Shown piece after piece: positions 1 to 9,602 of a stretch of 43,593 nt of DNA. Source of the DNA: Verrucomicrobiota bacterium. Its GTDB lineage: Bacteria > Verrucomicrobiota > Verrucomicrobiia > Limisphaerales > UBA1319. The notes beneath the pieces were generated by a model. It worked only from the letters and a program-made list of their open reading frames with translations, had not been told where the DNA came from and made no database searches. The DNA lies in assembly GCA_022711435.1 (NCBI GenBank), contig JAKLFB010000045.1, forward strand, positions 1 to 43,593. The letters run 5' to 3'. Within the stretch, counting starts at the first letter, position 1, and each line of letters starts with the position of its first letter. A program made the translations under genes and the position numbers.

Positions 1-360
1 CGGCCAAGGGCCGATGAGAAGCCGGCAACCATTCAAAGGCCGGGAGCAATCCCGGCCTTTTTCATAGCAGGCTGCCAACTGTTCCCAAAAGGCGGCAGAG
101 GACTGCCGCACTCCAAGACGCTTCGCGCACGGCCAGGGTGTGTCCGAACCGGGCGTCAGCCTCGTGGAGTGCGGCAGCCCTCTGCCGCTTTCCATGAACC
201 GCCCGGTGGGGGCACCGGGCCTACACAGTGTGGGCCGGGTTCCCCGACCCGGCGTTAGTCCGAGCATGGCCGACAGGCCAAGGCCGCTGTTTGTGGCCCT
301 TCCCGCTCTCCAGGGTCTTCACGCCCCTCCTCGCTCGTGCCTCGCGGGGCGAGGGAAGCA
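1..360. repeat. Interspersed repeat block, copy A
   Basis: This non-coding block is repeated, largely base for base, at 6601-6960, and in part at 9839-10078. It begins at the window edge, so its left limit is unknown. It is a string of short perfect hairpins: 35-60 (terminator-like), 92-109 (GCGGCAG/CTGCCGC), 171-188 (same stem, CCCT loop) and 201-220 (GCCCGGTG/CACCGGGC). The short reading frames across it are by-products of GC-rich repeats; they are not conserved as proteins between copies because small indels shift the frame. Its function is unknown. It may be an extragenic palindromic repeat family that collects downstream of secreted-protein genes. Confidence 0.85.
35..62 (+). terminator. 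Rho-independent terminator of a gene left of the window
   Basis: A perfect 11-bp stem (AAAGGCCGGGA / TCCCGGCCTTT) with a GCAA tetraloop is followed by Ts. The same hairpin lies at 6635-6662, about 80 bases after the stop of the PA14 protein. By analogy this one should end a plus-strand gene just outside the window. The stem would also fold on the other strand, where an A-run precedes it, so bidirectional use is possible. Confidence 0.7.
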
Positions 361-808
361 GCAGGCGCTGCGTCCGTGCGTCGAGGTAGGGACGCGTCGC
401 TGACGCGTCCGGTTGTCAGTCGGCCCTTGGCCCAGCCGTCCCCATGAACATCCCAGTGCCCGGCTTGAATATCAACGACTTGCACAAGACAAGGTTCAGT
501 GGTTCAAAGCGCGATTTGGATCGGGGAAATCTATCCCCGACGCTCCACTGCCGCGGAGGGGAGAAGACGAACTGCAAACGGCCGCCCCACTGCGACCAAA
601 AGCACCAAGCACGGTAGAATTTTGTCCTAGCGGAGAGCGCCGGGCGCGATTATTTGATTGCATTCGGATCCAGATTTCCTTTTACTGATGCTTGAATAGC
701 CAAAATCTAATGTCCCTTCCGGGCGGCGCATTTTCCTTGCCGTTAGAGGGGGGGCCTTTGGCTTGGCGTTGAAGTGTGAACCTGAGCCTGTGGAACAAGA
801 CTAATCTT
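361..808. other. Non-coding leader region upstream of the PA14 protein gene
   Basis: No convincing gene is present. The region holds a tandem 8-bp palindrome (GACGCGTC at 391-398 and 402-409, 3-base spacer), which resembles the hairpins of the neighbouring repeat block. The part from about 640 to 720 is richer in A/T than the rest and is the likeliest place for the promoter of the gene starting at 809, but no clear -35/-10 pair could be assigned. Confidence 0.5.
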
Positions 809-3800
809 ATGAGAATAACATCGTTGAAAAGTGCTCTTCTGGGGCTCCTGGTGGGTTTGATCGGCATCCAGACCGCCCAAGCTGGCTTGTTGAAGCGCTA
901 CATTTACTCCAACTTCACCGGTACGGCCGTAACCAATCTGTTCGGCACCAACGATTTGGGGGTAGTGGTATTCCCCCATAGCCCGGACGGCTTCGAACGG
1001 ATCCCAGCCGATTCTTATTACGGGCCGTTCTATGCCGAGTCGGTATATAGTTCTGCGGGGCAGAATTTGTATGGCAGTTGGACGCCCGGCTACGTCGAGC
1101 CCCCTGAAACCGGGAATTATGTTTTCTACCTGTCGGGCGACGACGAGACGCAGCTCTGGCTGACCTCCGATCCGGCCGATCCGAAGAACCCGGCGAAAAA
1201 ACAATTGATCGCGACGGTCGTGGATCCCAACACGCCCGGGACGGGCTACAGCAGTTGGCATCAATGGAACAAATATGCCACGCAGCAGTCGGCGCCGATC
1301 TACCTCGAGAAGGGCAAGCGGTATTATATGGAAGTGCTGCACAAGGAAGGCAGTGGCGGCGATCACATCGAATTGGGCTGGCAGACGCCCGACGGCAAGA
1401 TCCAGCAGCCGATGTCGAGCTTTTATTTCCAGCCGACACAGGACATCAACGCGGCATTACCGCTCGAAGGACCCTATATTGGGCTGGTGAATCCGAACGT
1501 CGATCCGTGGACGGGATCTTTGGATTATTACACGATTTACGAGGGCAACCAGGCGGCCATTTGGGTGGACCTGATCAACGTGGGGATTGACACTGGCACG
1601 GCGACGTTCACGTGGTATAAGAACAACCAGGTCATCAGCGGCGCGACCCAGAGCTACTATTTCTTCCGGCCGACCCTGGCCGACAGCGGGGCCAACTACC
1701 GGGTTCGGGTTCAGGTCGGATCCCAGACCCTCACCTCGAGCGATATTTCGCTCTTCGTTTACACGGATTCAATAGCCCCGACGGTATCGAGCGCGGCGTT
1801 TGGGTTGGGCAATCCGACCGAGATCCGAGTGGTGTTTTCGGAAGACGTCGAGGAGGCGACAGCGGAGGCGTTGAGCAGCTACTCGATGCCAGGCGCCACG
1901 ATCCAATCGGCCACGCTCCAGGGCGACAGCCGGACCGTCATCCTCAAGATCGCCATGCCCGATCCCACCCAATCATACACATTGACCGTGAGCAATGTGA
2001 AGGACCGCGCAGACACGCCCAATGTAATGACGGCATCGCAGCACACTCTTTTGGTCACCGACAGCCAGATCATGCTGCGGGTGTATTTCTCCACCCCTAC
2101 CAGCTTGGCCACTTTACGGACCTGGACGATCAGCGGTTCGGATTACACGAACGTGAATGCGGCCGAATCCCGGCTGATCACTTCGACAACAGTTGGCTGG
2201 TCCCTCGGCTATGACTATTATCAAGGTCAAATCGTCGGCTACCTCACTCCGCCGGTGACCGGCAATTACAAGTTTGCCATCGCCTCCGACGACCACAGCG
2301 TACTGTACCTGAGCACGGATGATCAGAAAGCCAATCGACGCGAAATCGCGTCTGTCAATGGCTCCAATGGCCAGTACCAGATCACCGAATGGCCCGACAC
2401 CCAGATGACCCAAACGAATATCTGGCTCGAAGCTGGCAAACGCTATTATATCGAGGCAGTCTGGCGCGACGGCACCGGGGGCGACGGCTGTACAGTGGTC
2501 TGGCAGAAGCCGGGCGACGACCCGTTCCCAACCACCGGCAACGTCTCTTCCACCTACCTCATTCCAGCCCAGTATCTCTCGGCCTATACCGCTTTCGGCA
2601 ACGTGACGATCACGAACCAGCCAACCAGTTTCTCGACGATGGAAGGCGACCTGAAGAATTTCACGGCCAAAGTCGATGGCACGATGCCCTATTTCTTTCA
2701 ATGGTATCGCGCGGGCGTCCCGATCCCCGGCGCCAACAACAACGTCTATCAATTCCGGCCCGGCGCCTCCGATGACGGCGTCGAGTATCACATGGTGGTC
2801 AGCAACTATTTCAGCGCCGCCACCAGCTCGATCGTGAAGCCAACGGTCAGCCAGGATACCGTCCAACCTGTCACCGCGGCGGCCGGGAGCTTGCTCAAGC
2901 AAGTGGTCCGCGTCCGGTTCAGCGAGCCGGTCAACACGAATGACTCGACGACGCTGGCCAAATACAGCCTCAAGACAGCCGCCGGCGCCGCCGTGCCGAT
3001 CCATTCGATCAAGCTCGACACCAATAACTTCGCGGTTGTCTATCTCCAAACCGGGCCGCTGGTCGAATACGGCGCCTACGAGCTCACCGTCCAAAGCATC
3101 CGCGACAATGCAGAAGTCCCGAACACCACGGATGTCGCGACGCTGCCGTTTATCGCCTACAACTTCGACAACGCGATCCGCGTCAATAATAACTATGGCT
3201 GGGATGCTTACGCCGAAGGCAGCACGATCACGCTGACCGCCGGTGGTACCGATATTTGGGGCACGTCCGACCAAATGGTCTTCGCCTACAAGAACATGAC
3301 CGGTAATTTCGACCTCAAGTTCCGCGGCGTGTCGATCTGGATGGCCGGTAGCACCACCTACGCCGCCAATAACTGGTCCAAGATGGGGCTTATGGCCCGG
3401 GAATCGACGAATGCCAACAGCCGGAATGTGTTCTCCGCCGCCGCTCCCAGCGGCACCATGGCCGACGGCACTGCCTCCCAGAACACCTGGACCGCCCAGC
3501 ACCGTCCCGCCAATGCCGGCACGAGCTATTCCAGCGGCGAAGGCACCAAACCGCCCTGGCCCATCGTTGCCAATCTCCAGCCCGGCGCTCTGCCGCGGCC
3601 TACGGTGACCTACCCAAACACATGGTGCCGCCTCCAGCGAGTCGGCAATACGTTCTACTATTATTACAGCTCGGATGGAATTAACTGGACATATTGGACA
3701 TTCATTAACGTCGAAAGCGACGCCGCCGGCGTCTACCCGGACACGGTCCCGGTCGGCCTGGCCGCCACCAGCCACGCCAGTGGCACGCTCTGCGACGCCC

Positions 3801-6556
3801 TCATGGCTGACTTCGGCCCGACCGTCCACGGCGCGCTGGCTGTCGCCCAAGGGCCCGCCAGCCAAACGACCGTCGAAGGCACTCCGGCGACCTTCTCGGT
3901 GGTCGTCTCCGGCCAGCAGCCCTACCAGTATGAATGGCGGATCAATGGCACGCCTTACGTGGATCCGATCACATTCGTGCCCGCCACCAACGCGACATGG
4001 ACCTTCGCGCCGCTCTTCACCCACAACGGCGCCGTCATCACCTGCCGGGTGTTCAATCCATCGGGACAGAGCGTCGTAAGCACGGCGGCCACGCTGACGG
4101 TCACACGCGATACCACAGCGCCGACCTTCACCCTCTTGGCCATGCCGCGTGTGATCGGAACCAACATCGTCCAGCTCCAATTCAACGAGGCGCTTGCACA
4201 GGGTCCGGCGGAAACCACCGGCAATTATGTGATGACCAGCCCGGCCGGATCGCTCTCGGTCCTATCGGCTGTCTTGAGTGCCGACCGCAAATTGGTGACC
4301 CTGACCACAGGTGTCGGTGTCCCTGGAACGACCTATACGATCACGATCAACAATGTGACCGATGCGGCGGCTACGCCCAACGCGATCACCGCCGGCAAGA
4401 TCGACTTCTTCTACGCCGGCACCACGCAAGGCGTCTTCACGCAAGGCGCCGGCGGTTACGTGATCATGGAAGCCGAGCATTACACCCGACTGGTCACCGG
4501 CACCACGCCCGCTTACGATTGGGAGCTGCAGAACGAGAAGCCCGGTTTCTCCGGCATGGGTTACATGGTAGTCACCCCTCCACATCCCAGCATCAACGGC
4601 ACCACGGGCGGCTCTTCGTTCAGCACGACCGCTGGCGCCTTGGCGACTGGCCCCCGGATGGAATACGACATCCTGTTCACGAACACGACTCCAACCCGGT
4701 TTATTATCTGGCTCCGCGGCTGGAACTATAACACCGCCCAGGCGGGCAGCGACGACTCGGTCTTCATCGGATTCCGTCCTGAAGGATCGACAATCGTGAA
4801 TCCATTGATCGCTCAACCGCCGGCGGCCGCGAATGTGAACAATTCGCAGATGTCCGGTTTCCCGGCCTCGGGCTGGGATTGGCGCGCCGACCGGAATTCT
4901 GGGACGGATCCCTTCGCGTTCACCAACAGCACGCCTGGCCTCCACACGTTCATCATTTATGAGCGCGAGGACGGCACGCTGATCGATAAAATCGTGCTCG
5001 AACCCGGCACACGCGCGGCGGGCAATAGCGCCGAACCCGCCAGGGCTTCGATGAACGGCGGTTGGGGCGACCTCGAGACCTGGGATTATGCAGCCGCGTT
5101 TCCATCGGCCCCGACTGCCTCGATCTCGAGCCCGAGCAACAACCAACTGTTCGCCAATGGCTCGAGCATCGCGATCGCGCCGGCCATCACAGGGCCCAAC
5201 CCGATCCTTCAGGTCGAGTTCCTCCGGGCCACATATGACATGGCCTACTACGTAAACAACACGGTGATCGGCGTTGACACGACCGCGCCGTTCGAGTTCA
5301 CGGATCCCAACGTGCCTGAAGGCATCTACCAATACACCGTCCGCGCCACCGATTCGATCGGGTATCAGGTGACGTCATCGGCTGTCCGAGTCGTGGTCGA
5401 CAGCACCAAGCCAGTTGCCGCTGAGGTCGGCAGCTTGGGCGGCAACCTCATCGGCGTGCTCTTCAAGGACACTGCCGGGCTCGATCCGGCCTCGGCCACC
5501 AACATCGCTAACTACACCGTCAATAACGGCGCGGTTGCGGTGACGGAAGCCACGCTCGAGCACGATGGCGAGACGGTCCTGCTGACGCTGGCCTCGACCA
5601 TCAGCGGCAACTTCACGGTGCTCGTCCAAAATGTCGCTGACCTGGGCTTCGGGCCGAACGTGGTCAATCCGACCACGCTCAACGGCACGGTCGTCACTTC
5701 CTGGATGCACCAGGATGTCGGTGTCTTGAGCACGAACGACCCGCCTGTGTTCACGGACCCGATCCAGCCTGGCGAAGCGGTTGCACTCAGCGAAACGGAC
5801 TTCTACGTCCGGGCCGGCGGCCACGACATCTGGGATGCCGCCGACGGCATGCACTTCGTCTATAAGCAGGTCACAGGCGACTTCGACATCCGAGGGCGCG
5901 TCGAGCTGATCACTCGGCCCAATGAATGGTCCAAGGCCGTCCTGATCGCCCGCGAGGATCTCGATGGCAGCAGCCGGAACGTTGCCATCCTCGTGGCCCC
6001 GCACGGCGGCACGCCGATGGGCCAGGACCTCTGGAATGTCCAGGAGCGCGCCACCAAGGGCGGGACCAGCACCAGTCTGGCAACTGCTTTGCGGCCGCTG
6101 CACCCGCCCTATCCGAATGCCTGGATGCGATTGGTCCGCGAAAACGGAACCTTCACGTTCTACTGGGGCACCAACGGCACGGATTGGACTGTGCTCTCCA
6201 CGAACACGGCCGCAGCGACGTATCCCGACGCGCTCTATGTCGGCATCGGAGCCACATCCCACGACAACGGGGCCACTCCGGCCGACCTGGTGAAAGTCCT
6301 CTTCCGTGACGTGACAATCACCACGACCGCCCAGCCGCCGGCGCCGCCGACCCTGTCGGTCGCGCGCGTTGGCCAGACGCTCGAGATCTCCTGGACGTCC
6401 GAATCCTCGGCGTTCGTTCTCGAGAGCACAGCCAGCCTCAAGGCGCCCGCCGATTGGCAGTCGGCCGGCATCGCGCCGGTGGCCAGCGGGAACGTCTACA
6501 CGTGCACGGTGCCGATCGGGACCGGGCCTGCGTTCTACCGGGTCGTGGCCCCGTAA
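809..6556 (+). CDS. Giant secreted PA14/Ig-like multidomain protein (1915 aa)
   Basis: This is an exported, probably cell-surface, carbohydrate-associated protein. The ATG at 809 was preferred over the GTG at 776 because it starts directly with a classical signal peptide (hydrophobic core ALLGLLVGLIG, cleavage near AQAG). Approximate domains are: PA14 28-215; Ig-like 230-310; SbsA-type Ig-like 320-415; second PA14 420-585; Ig-like 600-680; SbsA-type 685-785; a LamG/DUF1349-like beta-sandwich 790-1020; Ig and SbsA-type 1030-1205; a carbohydrate-binding-like region opening with MEAEHY 1210-1400; Ig-like 1420-1520; SbsA-type 1525-1610; second LamG/DUF1349-like 1620-1850. The last 60 residues (VLES...W...AFYRVVAP) are a module shared with other secreted proteins here. 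No catalytic domain was recognised. A terminator follows at 6635. Confidence 0.9.
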   Translation: MRITSLKSALLGLLVGLIGIQTAQAGLLKRYIYSNFTGTAVTNLFGTNDLGVVVFPHSPDGFERIPADSYYGPFYAESVYSSAGQNLYGSWTPGYVEPPETGNYVFYLSGDDETQLWLTSDPADPKNPAKKQLIATVVDPNTPGTGYSSWHQWNKYATQQSAPIYLEKGKRYYMEVLHKEGSGGDHIELGWQTPDGKIQQPMSSFYFQPTQDINAALPLEGPYIGLVNPNVDPWTGSLDYYTIYEGNQAAIWVDLINVGIDTGTATFTWYKNNQVISGATQSYYFFRPTLADSGANYRVRVQVGSQTLTSSDISLFVYTDSIAPTVSSAAFGLGNPTEIRVVFSEDVEEATAEALSSYSMPGATIQSATLQGDSRTVILKIAMPDPTQSYTLTVSNVKDRADTPNVMTASQHTLLVTDSQIMLRVYFSTPTSLATLRTWTISGSDYTNVNAAESRLITSTTVGWSLGYDYYQGQIVGYLTPPVTGNYKFAIASDDHSVLYLSTDDQKANRREIASVNGSNGQYQITEWPDTQMTQTNIWLEAGKRYYIEAVWRDGTGGDGCTVVWQKPGDDPFPTTGNVSSTYLIPAQYLSAYTAFGNVTITNQPTSFSTMEGDLKNFTAKVDGTMPYFFQWYRAGVPIPGANNNVYQFRPGASDDGVEYHMVVSNYFSAATSSIVKPTVSQDTVQPVTAAAGSLLKQVVRVRFSEPVNTNDSTTLAKYSLKTAAGAAVPIHSIKLDTNNFAVVYLQTGPLVEYGAYELTVQSIRDNAEVPNTTDVATLPFIAYNFDNAIRVNNNYGWDAYAEGSTITLTAGGTDIWGTSDQMVFAYKNMTGNFDLKFRGVSIWMAGSTTYAANNWSKMGLMARESTNANSRNVFSAAAPSGTMADGTASQNTWTAQHRPANAGTSYSSGEGTKPPWPIVANLQPGALPRPTVTYPNTWCRLQRVGNTFYYYYSSDGINWTYWTFINVESDAAGVYPDTVPVGLAATSHASGTLCDALMADFGPTVHGALAVAQGPASQTTVEGTPATFSVVVSGQQPYQYEWRINGTPYVDPITFVPATNATWTFAPLFTHNGAVITCRVFNPSGQSVVSTAATLTVTRDTTAPTFTLLAMPRVIGTNIVQLQFNEALAQGPAETTGNYVMTSPAGSLSVLSAVLSADRKLVTLTTGVGVPGTTYTITINNVTDAAATPNAITAGKIDFFYAGTTQGVFTQGAGGYVIMEAEHYTRLVTGTTPAYDWELQNEKPGFSGMGYMVVTPPHPSINGTTGGSSFSTTAGALATGPRMEYDILFTNTTPTRFIIWLRGWNYNTAQAGSDDSVFIGFRPEGSTIVNPLIAQPPAAANVNNSQMSGFPASGWDWRADRNSGTDPFAFTNSTPGLHTFIIYEREDGTLIDKIVLEPGTRAAGNSAEPARASMNGGWGDLETWDYAAAFPSAPTASISSPSNNQLFANGSSIAIAPAITGPNPILQVEFLRATYDMAYYVNNTVIGVDTTAPFEFTDPNVPEGIYQYTVRATDSIGYQVTSSAVRVVVDSTKPVAAEVGSLGGNLIGVLFKDTAGLDPASATNIANYTVNNGAVAVTEATLEHDGETVLLTLASTISGNFTVLVQNVADLGFGPNVVNPTTLNGTVVTSWMHQDVGVLSTNDPPVFTDPIQPGEAVALSETDFYVRAGGHDIWDAADGMHFVYKQVTGDFDIRGRVELITRPNEWSKAVLIAREDLDGSSRNVAILVAPHGGTPMGQDLWNVQERATKGGTSTSLATALRPLHPPYPNAWMRLVRENGTFTFYWGTNGTDWTVLSTNTAAATYPDALYVGIGATSHDNGATPADLVKVLFRDVTITTTAQPPAPPTLSVARVGQTLEISWTSESSAFVLESTASLKAPADWQSAGIAPVASGNVYTCTVPIGTGPAFYRVVAP

Positions 6557-6600
6557 GGGACCATTCCTGACCCGGCTTTCGTGCCCTTGGCCGCCGCCGG

Positions 6601-7005
6601 CGGCCAAGGGCCGATGAGAAGCCGGCAACCATTCAAAGGCCGGGAGCAATCCCGGCCTTTTTCATAGCAGGCTGCCAGCTCTTCGAAAAAGGCGGCAGAG
6701 GGCTGCCTATCAGGACGCTTCGCGCACGGCCAGGGTGTGTCCGAACCGGGCGTCAGCCTCGTGGAGTGCGGCAGCCCTCTGCCGCTTTCCATGAACCGCC
6801 CGGTGGGGGCACCGGGCCTACACAGTGTGGGCCGGGTCCCCCGACCCGGCGTCAGCGGTTAGTCCGAGCATGGCCGACAGGCCAAGGCCGCTTTCCATGG
6901 ACCTTCCCGCTCTCCAGGGGCTTCGCGCCCCTTCCCGCTCGCGCCTTGCGGGGGAATCGCGGCGGAGGCGCACGCGAAGGAGCGCCGACATTCGTGTCGG
7001 CTTGA
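6601..7005. repeat. Interspersed repeat block, copy B
   Basis: This block matches positions 1-360, identically over the first 75 or so bases and with small indels after that. It starts 45 bases after the stop of the PA14 gene. It carries the same terminator hairpin (6635-6660) and the same GCGGCAG-CCCT-CTGCCGC hairpin (6768-6785). It also has a GCCGACA-TTCG-TGTCGGC hairpin (6984-7001) that recurs at 9734-9751. The 7006-7031 tail runs into the stop of the convergent beta-helix gene. Because A and B are direct repeats, the intervening 6.6 kb could be lost or duplicated by recombination. Confidence 0.9.
6635..6662 (+). terminator. Rho-independent terminator after the PA14 protein gene
   Basis: It has the same 11-bp stem, GCAA loop and T-run as the hairpin at 35-62, placed 79 bases after the TAA at 6554-6556. 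It sits inside the repeat block, so this repeat family carries its own terminator. Confidence 0.8.
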
Positions 7006-7031
7006 CAGCCCTGGTGCTTTTCACGCTGGCA

Positions 7032-9602
7032 TCAGCCGGGGTCCGCAGGGACCGTCGCCGGCTTGAACAGCCGGAAGAACTGGCGCGGCGCCATGTTGGT
7101 TTCGAAATACCGGTGCGACACCCCTGGGATCGACAACCAGTGCGCCGGATCCAGCCCGGCATTTTGCTGCAGCTCGAATCCGGCGAATTCCCCGGGCCAG
7201 CAGACCAGGATTCGATCAGCCTGGAGGATGCTCATGAACGGTCCTGGCGGATCGGGAGCGGCCACGACGACCAGCGACAGGCTCTTGGGAGCCGACACGG
7301 GCGCCAATCGCAAGTTTTGTCCCAACAGAAAGAAACCGTTGAAACAGGCCAGCGCACCCTCACTGGACAAGCTGGTTATCACCGGGTAGGCCGCGCCCGG
7401 CTCGGGCACCCAGCCTGGCGCGGTTCGCACGCCGATGGATCCGTTGAGAAAAGCGTGTCCGGAGACCTGCAGGCGGCTGTGATCCATCGAAGCGCCCAGA
7501 CCTCCCACTTCGAACTCGATCGTTCCCTCGAGCAGTTGGGTGTAATCGCCTTGAATCGCGAGGATGCCGTTTGTGCCAGCGGGCGCCACCGTGCCTGAGC
7601 TGATGACGCTGGCGATGACCGTTCCGTAGCCGCTCAGCCGGCCCGAAGTCGCCAACAACGCCTGCGGGACAAGCTGGATCGCTCCTCCGGCGAGCACAAT
7701 GTCGCCCGCTTGGCTGGCATACGATTCCCCGAGCGTTAATTGTCCCGACTGAATCTCGACCATGCCATCGCCCGTGAAGTTCAGCCCCGACAAGTTGAGT
7801 GTTCCCGTATAGAGCGTCTTACGGAACACACCTGCATTGTGAAACACGGGCCAGGAGGCAGCCAGGACGGCAACCCCCCCGGAACCCTGCATCTCGAACA
7901 CCGCCCCGGCCAGATTGTCGATCCACGATGTTGCCGTCAGATAGATCGGACCTGCGCCCTCCACCTTGATGATCCCTGCGTTGGCCAAGGATCCTGAAAC
8001 ATACTTGCCGCCTGAGCCCGTGATCCGAACCAGGCTGCCGCTCGAGATGGCGATCGCCGAGTTCGTCGCAAAGCCACCCGCGCTCCAGCTCCACGATCCA
8101 GTCAATCGGTTGGTTCCTCCCAGGGTCCCGCCGGCCCACTCGATGCCCGACATCCCCACCTCGCCGTCCAGCACCACTTCCCCGCCCAATGCCGTGATCC
8201 GGCCGTTTCCGGAAAAGCCCGATCCGCTCAATCCCGTGTATCCGCCATCGAACGCCAACTCCGTCGACGCCGAAAGCTCGAACGTTCCCCATCCCCATCC
8301 GCCATAGCCGATCCGCAACGTTCCCTTTTCGACCTGGACGATCCCATCGTTATCAAAGGCGGTGTTGAGGCACTGGAACGATCCGGTGTAAGCAGTCTTG
8401 CGAAACGTTCCTTCGTTATGAAAGAGTGCGCGTGATCCTCCCAACACCGAGAGGCCGCCGTAGCTCCGCACCTCGAATACCGCCCCCGTCAGGTTGTGGA
8501 TCCGCGATGCCTCTGTCAGAGAGATCGCGCCCGATCCCTCGACGACCACCGTCCCTGCATTGGCCAATGCGCCATAGGCATACTTACTGCTGGATCCCGT
8601 GATCCGGACGACGCTGCCGATCGAGATGGCGATCGCCGAGTTCGTTGCAAAGCCACCGGCGCTCCAGCTCCACGATCCGGCCAATCGGTTGGTTCCTCCC
8701 AGCGCGCCGCCGGCCCACTCAATGCCCGACATCCCCGCGTCGCCGTCCAGCACCACTTCCCCGCCCGATGCCGTGATCCGGCCGTTTCCGGAAAAGCCCG
8801 ATCCGCTCACTCCCGTGTATCCGCCATCGAACGCCAGCTCCGTCGACGCCGAAAGCTCGAATGTCCCTCGGCCTCGTCCGCCATACCCGATGCGCAACGT
8901 TCCGCTCTCGATTTCGACGATGCCATCGTTGTCGAACGTCGTGTTGGAGAACAAGAACGACCCGCTATACATCGTTTTACGGAAGGCCCCCTCGTTATGG
9001 AAGATCGACCGAGGCCCCGCCGGAGTCGTCAGGCCGCCGTAGCTCCGCACCTCGAACACCCCCCCCGGCAGGTTGTGGATCCGCGAGGCCTCTGTCAGAG
9101 AGATCGTGCCCGAACCCTCGACGGCCACCGTGCCGGCATTGGCCAATGCGCCATAGGCATACTTGCTGCCAGATCCCGTGATCCGGACCAGGCTGCCGCT
9201 CGAGATGGCAACCGCCGAGTCCGCCGCCAGCGATCCCATGCTCCAAGTCAGTTGGCCGACCAAGGTGTTCGCCCCTGCAAGCGTCCCGCCCGCCAGCGCA
9301 TACACTCCATTGGACCGGACCTCGCACGTGCCTTGCAGGGTGAGGATGTTCCCGTTGTGATTGAAGGTTTGTGTCCCCGGGGCGCCGCCGATGGTCAGAC
9401 CCGCAATGGAAGCGTTGGTGTTGAGCCGAACGGTGTACGTCCCGTCGGCGGTGATCTCGGCGATGTCGTCCGGACCGGGCACTTGGTTCGGACGCCAATT
9501 CGCCGCCACGCTCCACGATCCGCCAGCCGTGTTGGTCCAGAGGATGACTGCTCCCGGGCTCGACACCACGAAACCGAAGAGGAACGCGATCAGGCTGCGC
9601 AT
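7032..9602 (-). CDS. Secreted beta-helix (autotransporter-passenger-like) protein, 856 aa
   Basis: A probable exported adhesin or surface protein. The start at 9602 gives a signal peptide (MRSLIAFLFGFVVSSPGA); the longer frame to 9629 only adds nine residues in front of it. Residues 23-70 hold the WTNTAGGSWSVAANW motif common at the start of autotransporter-like beta-helix passengers. Next come Gly/Ser/Thr-rich solenoid repeats with nearly identical blocks of 193 residues (period exactly 579 bp in the DNA). There is no C-terminal autotransporter barrel. Instead the tail (about residues 790-856: FELQ...HWLSIPG...FFRLFKP) resembles the C-terminal module of the other secreted proteins here. The gene is convergent with the PA14 gene and stands alone between two repeat blocks. 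Confidence 0.85.
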   Translation of the reverse strand: MRSLIAFLFGFVVSSPGAVILWTNTAGGSWSVAANWRPNQVPGPDDIAEITADGTYTVRLNTNASIAGLTIGGAPGTQTFNHNGNILTLQGTCEVRSNGVYALAGGTLAGANTLVGQLTWSMGSLAADSAVAISSGSLVRITGSGSKYAYGALANAGTVAVEGSGTISLTEASRIHNLPGGVFEVRSYGGLTTPAGPRSIFHNEGAFRKTMYSGSFLFSNTTFDNDGIVEIESGTLRIGYGGRGRGTFELSASTELAFDGGYTGVSGSGFSGNGRITASGGEVVLDGDAGMSGIEWAGGALGGTNRLAGSWSWSAGGFATNSAIAISIGSVVRITGSSSKYAYGALANAGTVVVEGSGAISLTEASRIHNLTGAVFEVRSYGGLSVLGGSRALFHNEGTFRKTAYTGSFQCLNTAFDNDGIVQVEKGTLRIGYGGWGWGTFELSASTELAFDGGYTGLSGSGFSGNGRITALGGEVVLDGEVGMSGIEWAGGTLGGTNRLTGSWSWSAGGFATNSAIAISSGSLVRITGSGGKYVSGSLANAGIIKVEGAGPIYLTATSWIDNLAGAVFEMQGSGGVAVLAASWPVFHNAGVFRKTLYTGTLNLSGLNFTGDGMVEIQSGQLTLGESYASQAGDIVLAGGAIQLVPQALLATSGRLSGYGTVIASVISSGTVAPAGTNGILAIQGDYTQLLEGTIEFEVGGLGASMDHSRLQVSGHAFLNGSIGVRTAPGWVPEPGAAYPVITSLSSEGALACFNGFFLLGQNLRLAPVSAPKSLSLVVVAAPDPPGPFMSILQADRILVCWPGEFAGFELQQNAGLDPAHWLSIPGVSHRYFETNMAPRQFFRLFKPATVPADPG
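7850..9300. repeat. 579-bp intragenic tandem repeats
   Basis: Matching landmarks recur at an exact spacing: GATGGC(G/A) at 8046, 8625 and 9204, and GCCATA(G/C)CCGAT at 8301 and 8880. The first two units are very close copies. The outer parts (before 8046 and after 9204) are more diverged but still alignable. The period is a multiple of three (193 codons), so the protein frame is kept. Such repeats can change in number by slippage or recombination, and they are a likely assembly-error site. Confidence 0.9.

Noticed and set aside
2114..4180. 688-aa open frame on the minus strand across the PA14 gene
   Set aside because: It is antisense to a well-supported secreted protein. Its composition (Arg/Gly/Asp/His-rich) is typical of shadow frames in GC-rich DNA, and it has no domain or signal.
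8046..9203. Possible CRISPR or satellite array
   Set aside because: The 579-bp units lie inside a coding frame, keep that frame, and have no short repeat-spacer structure.
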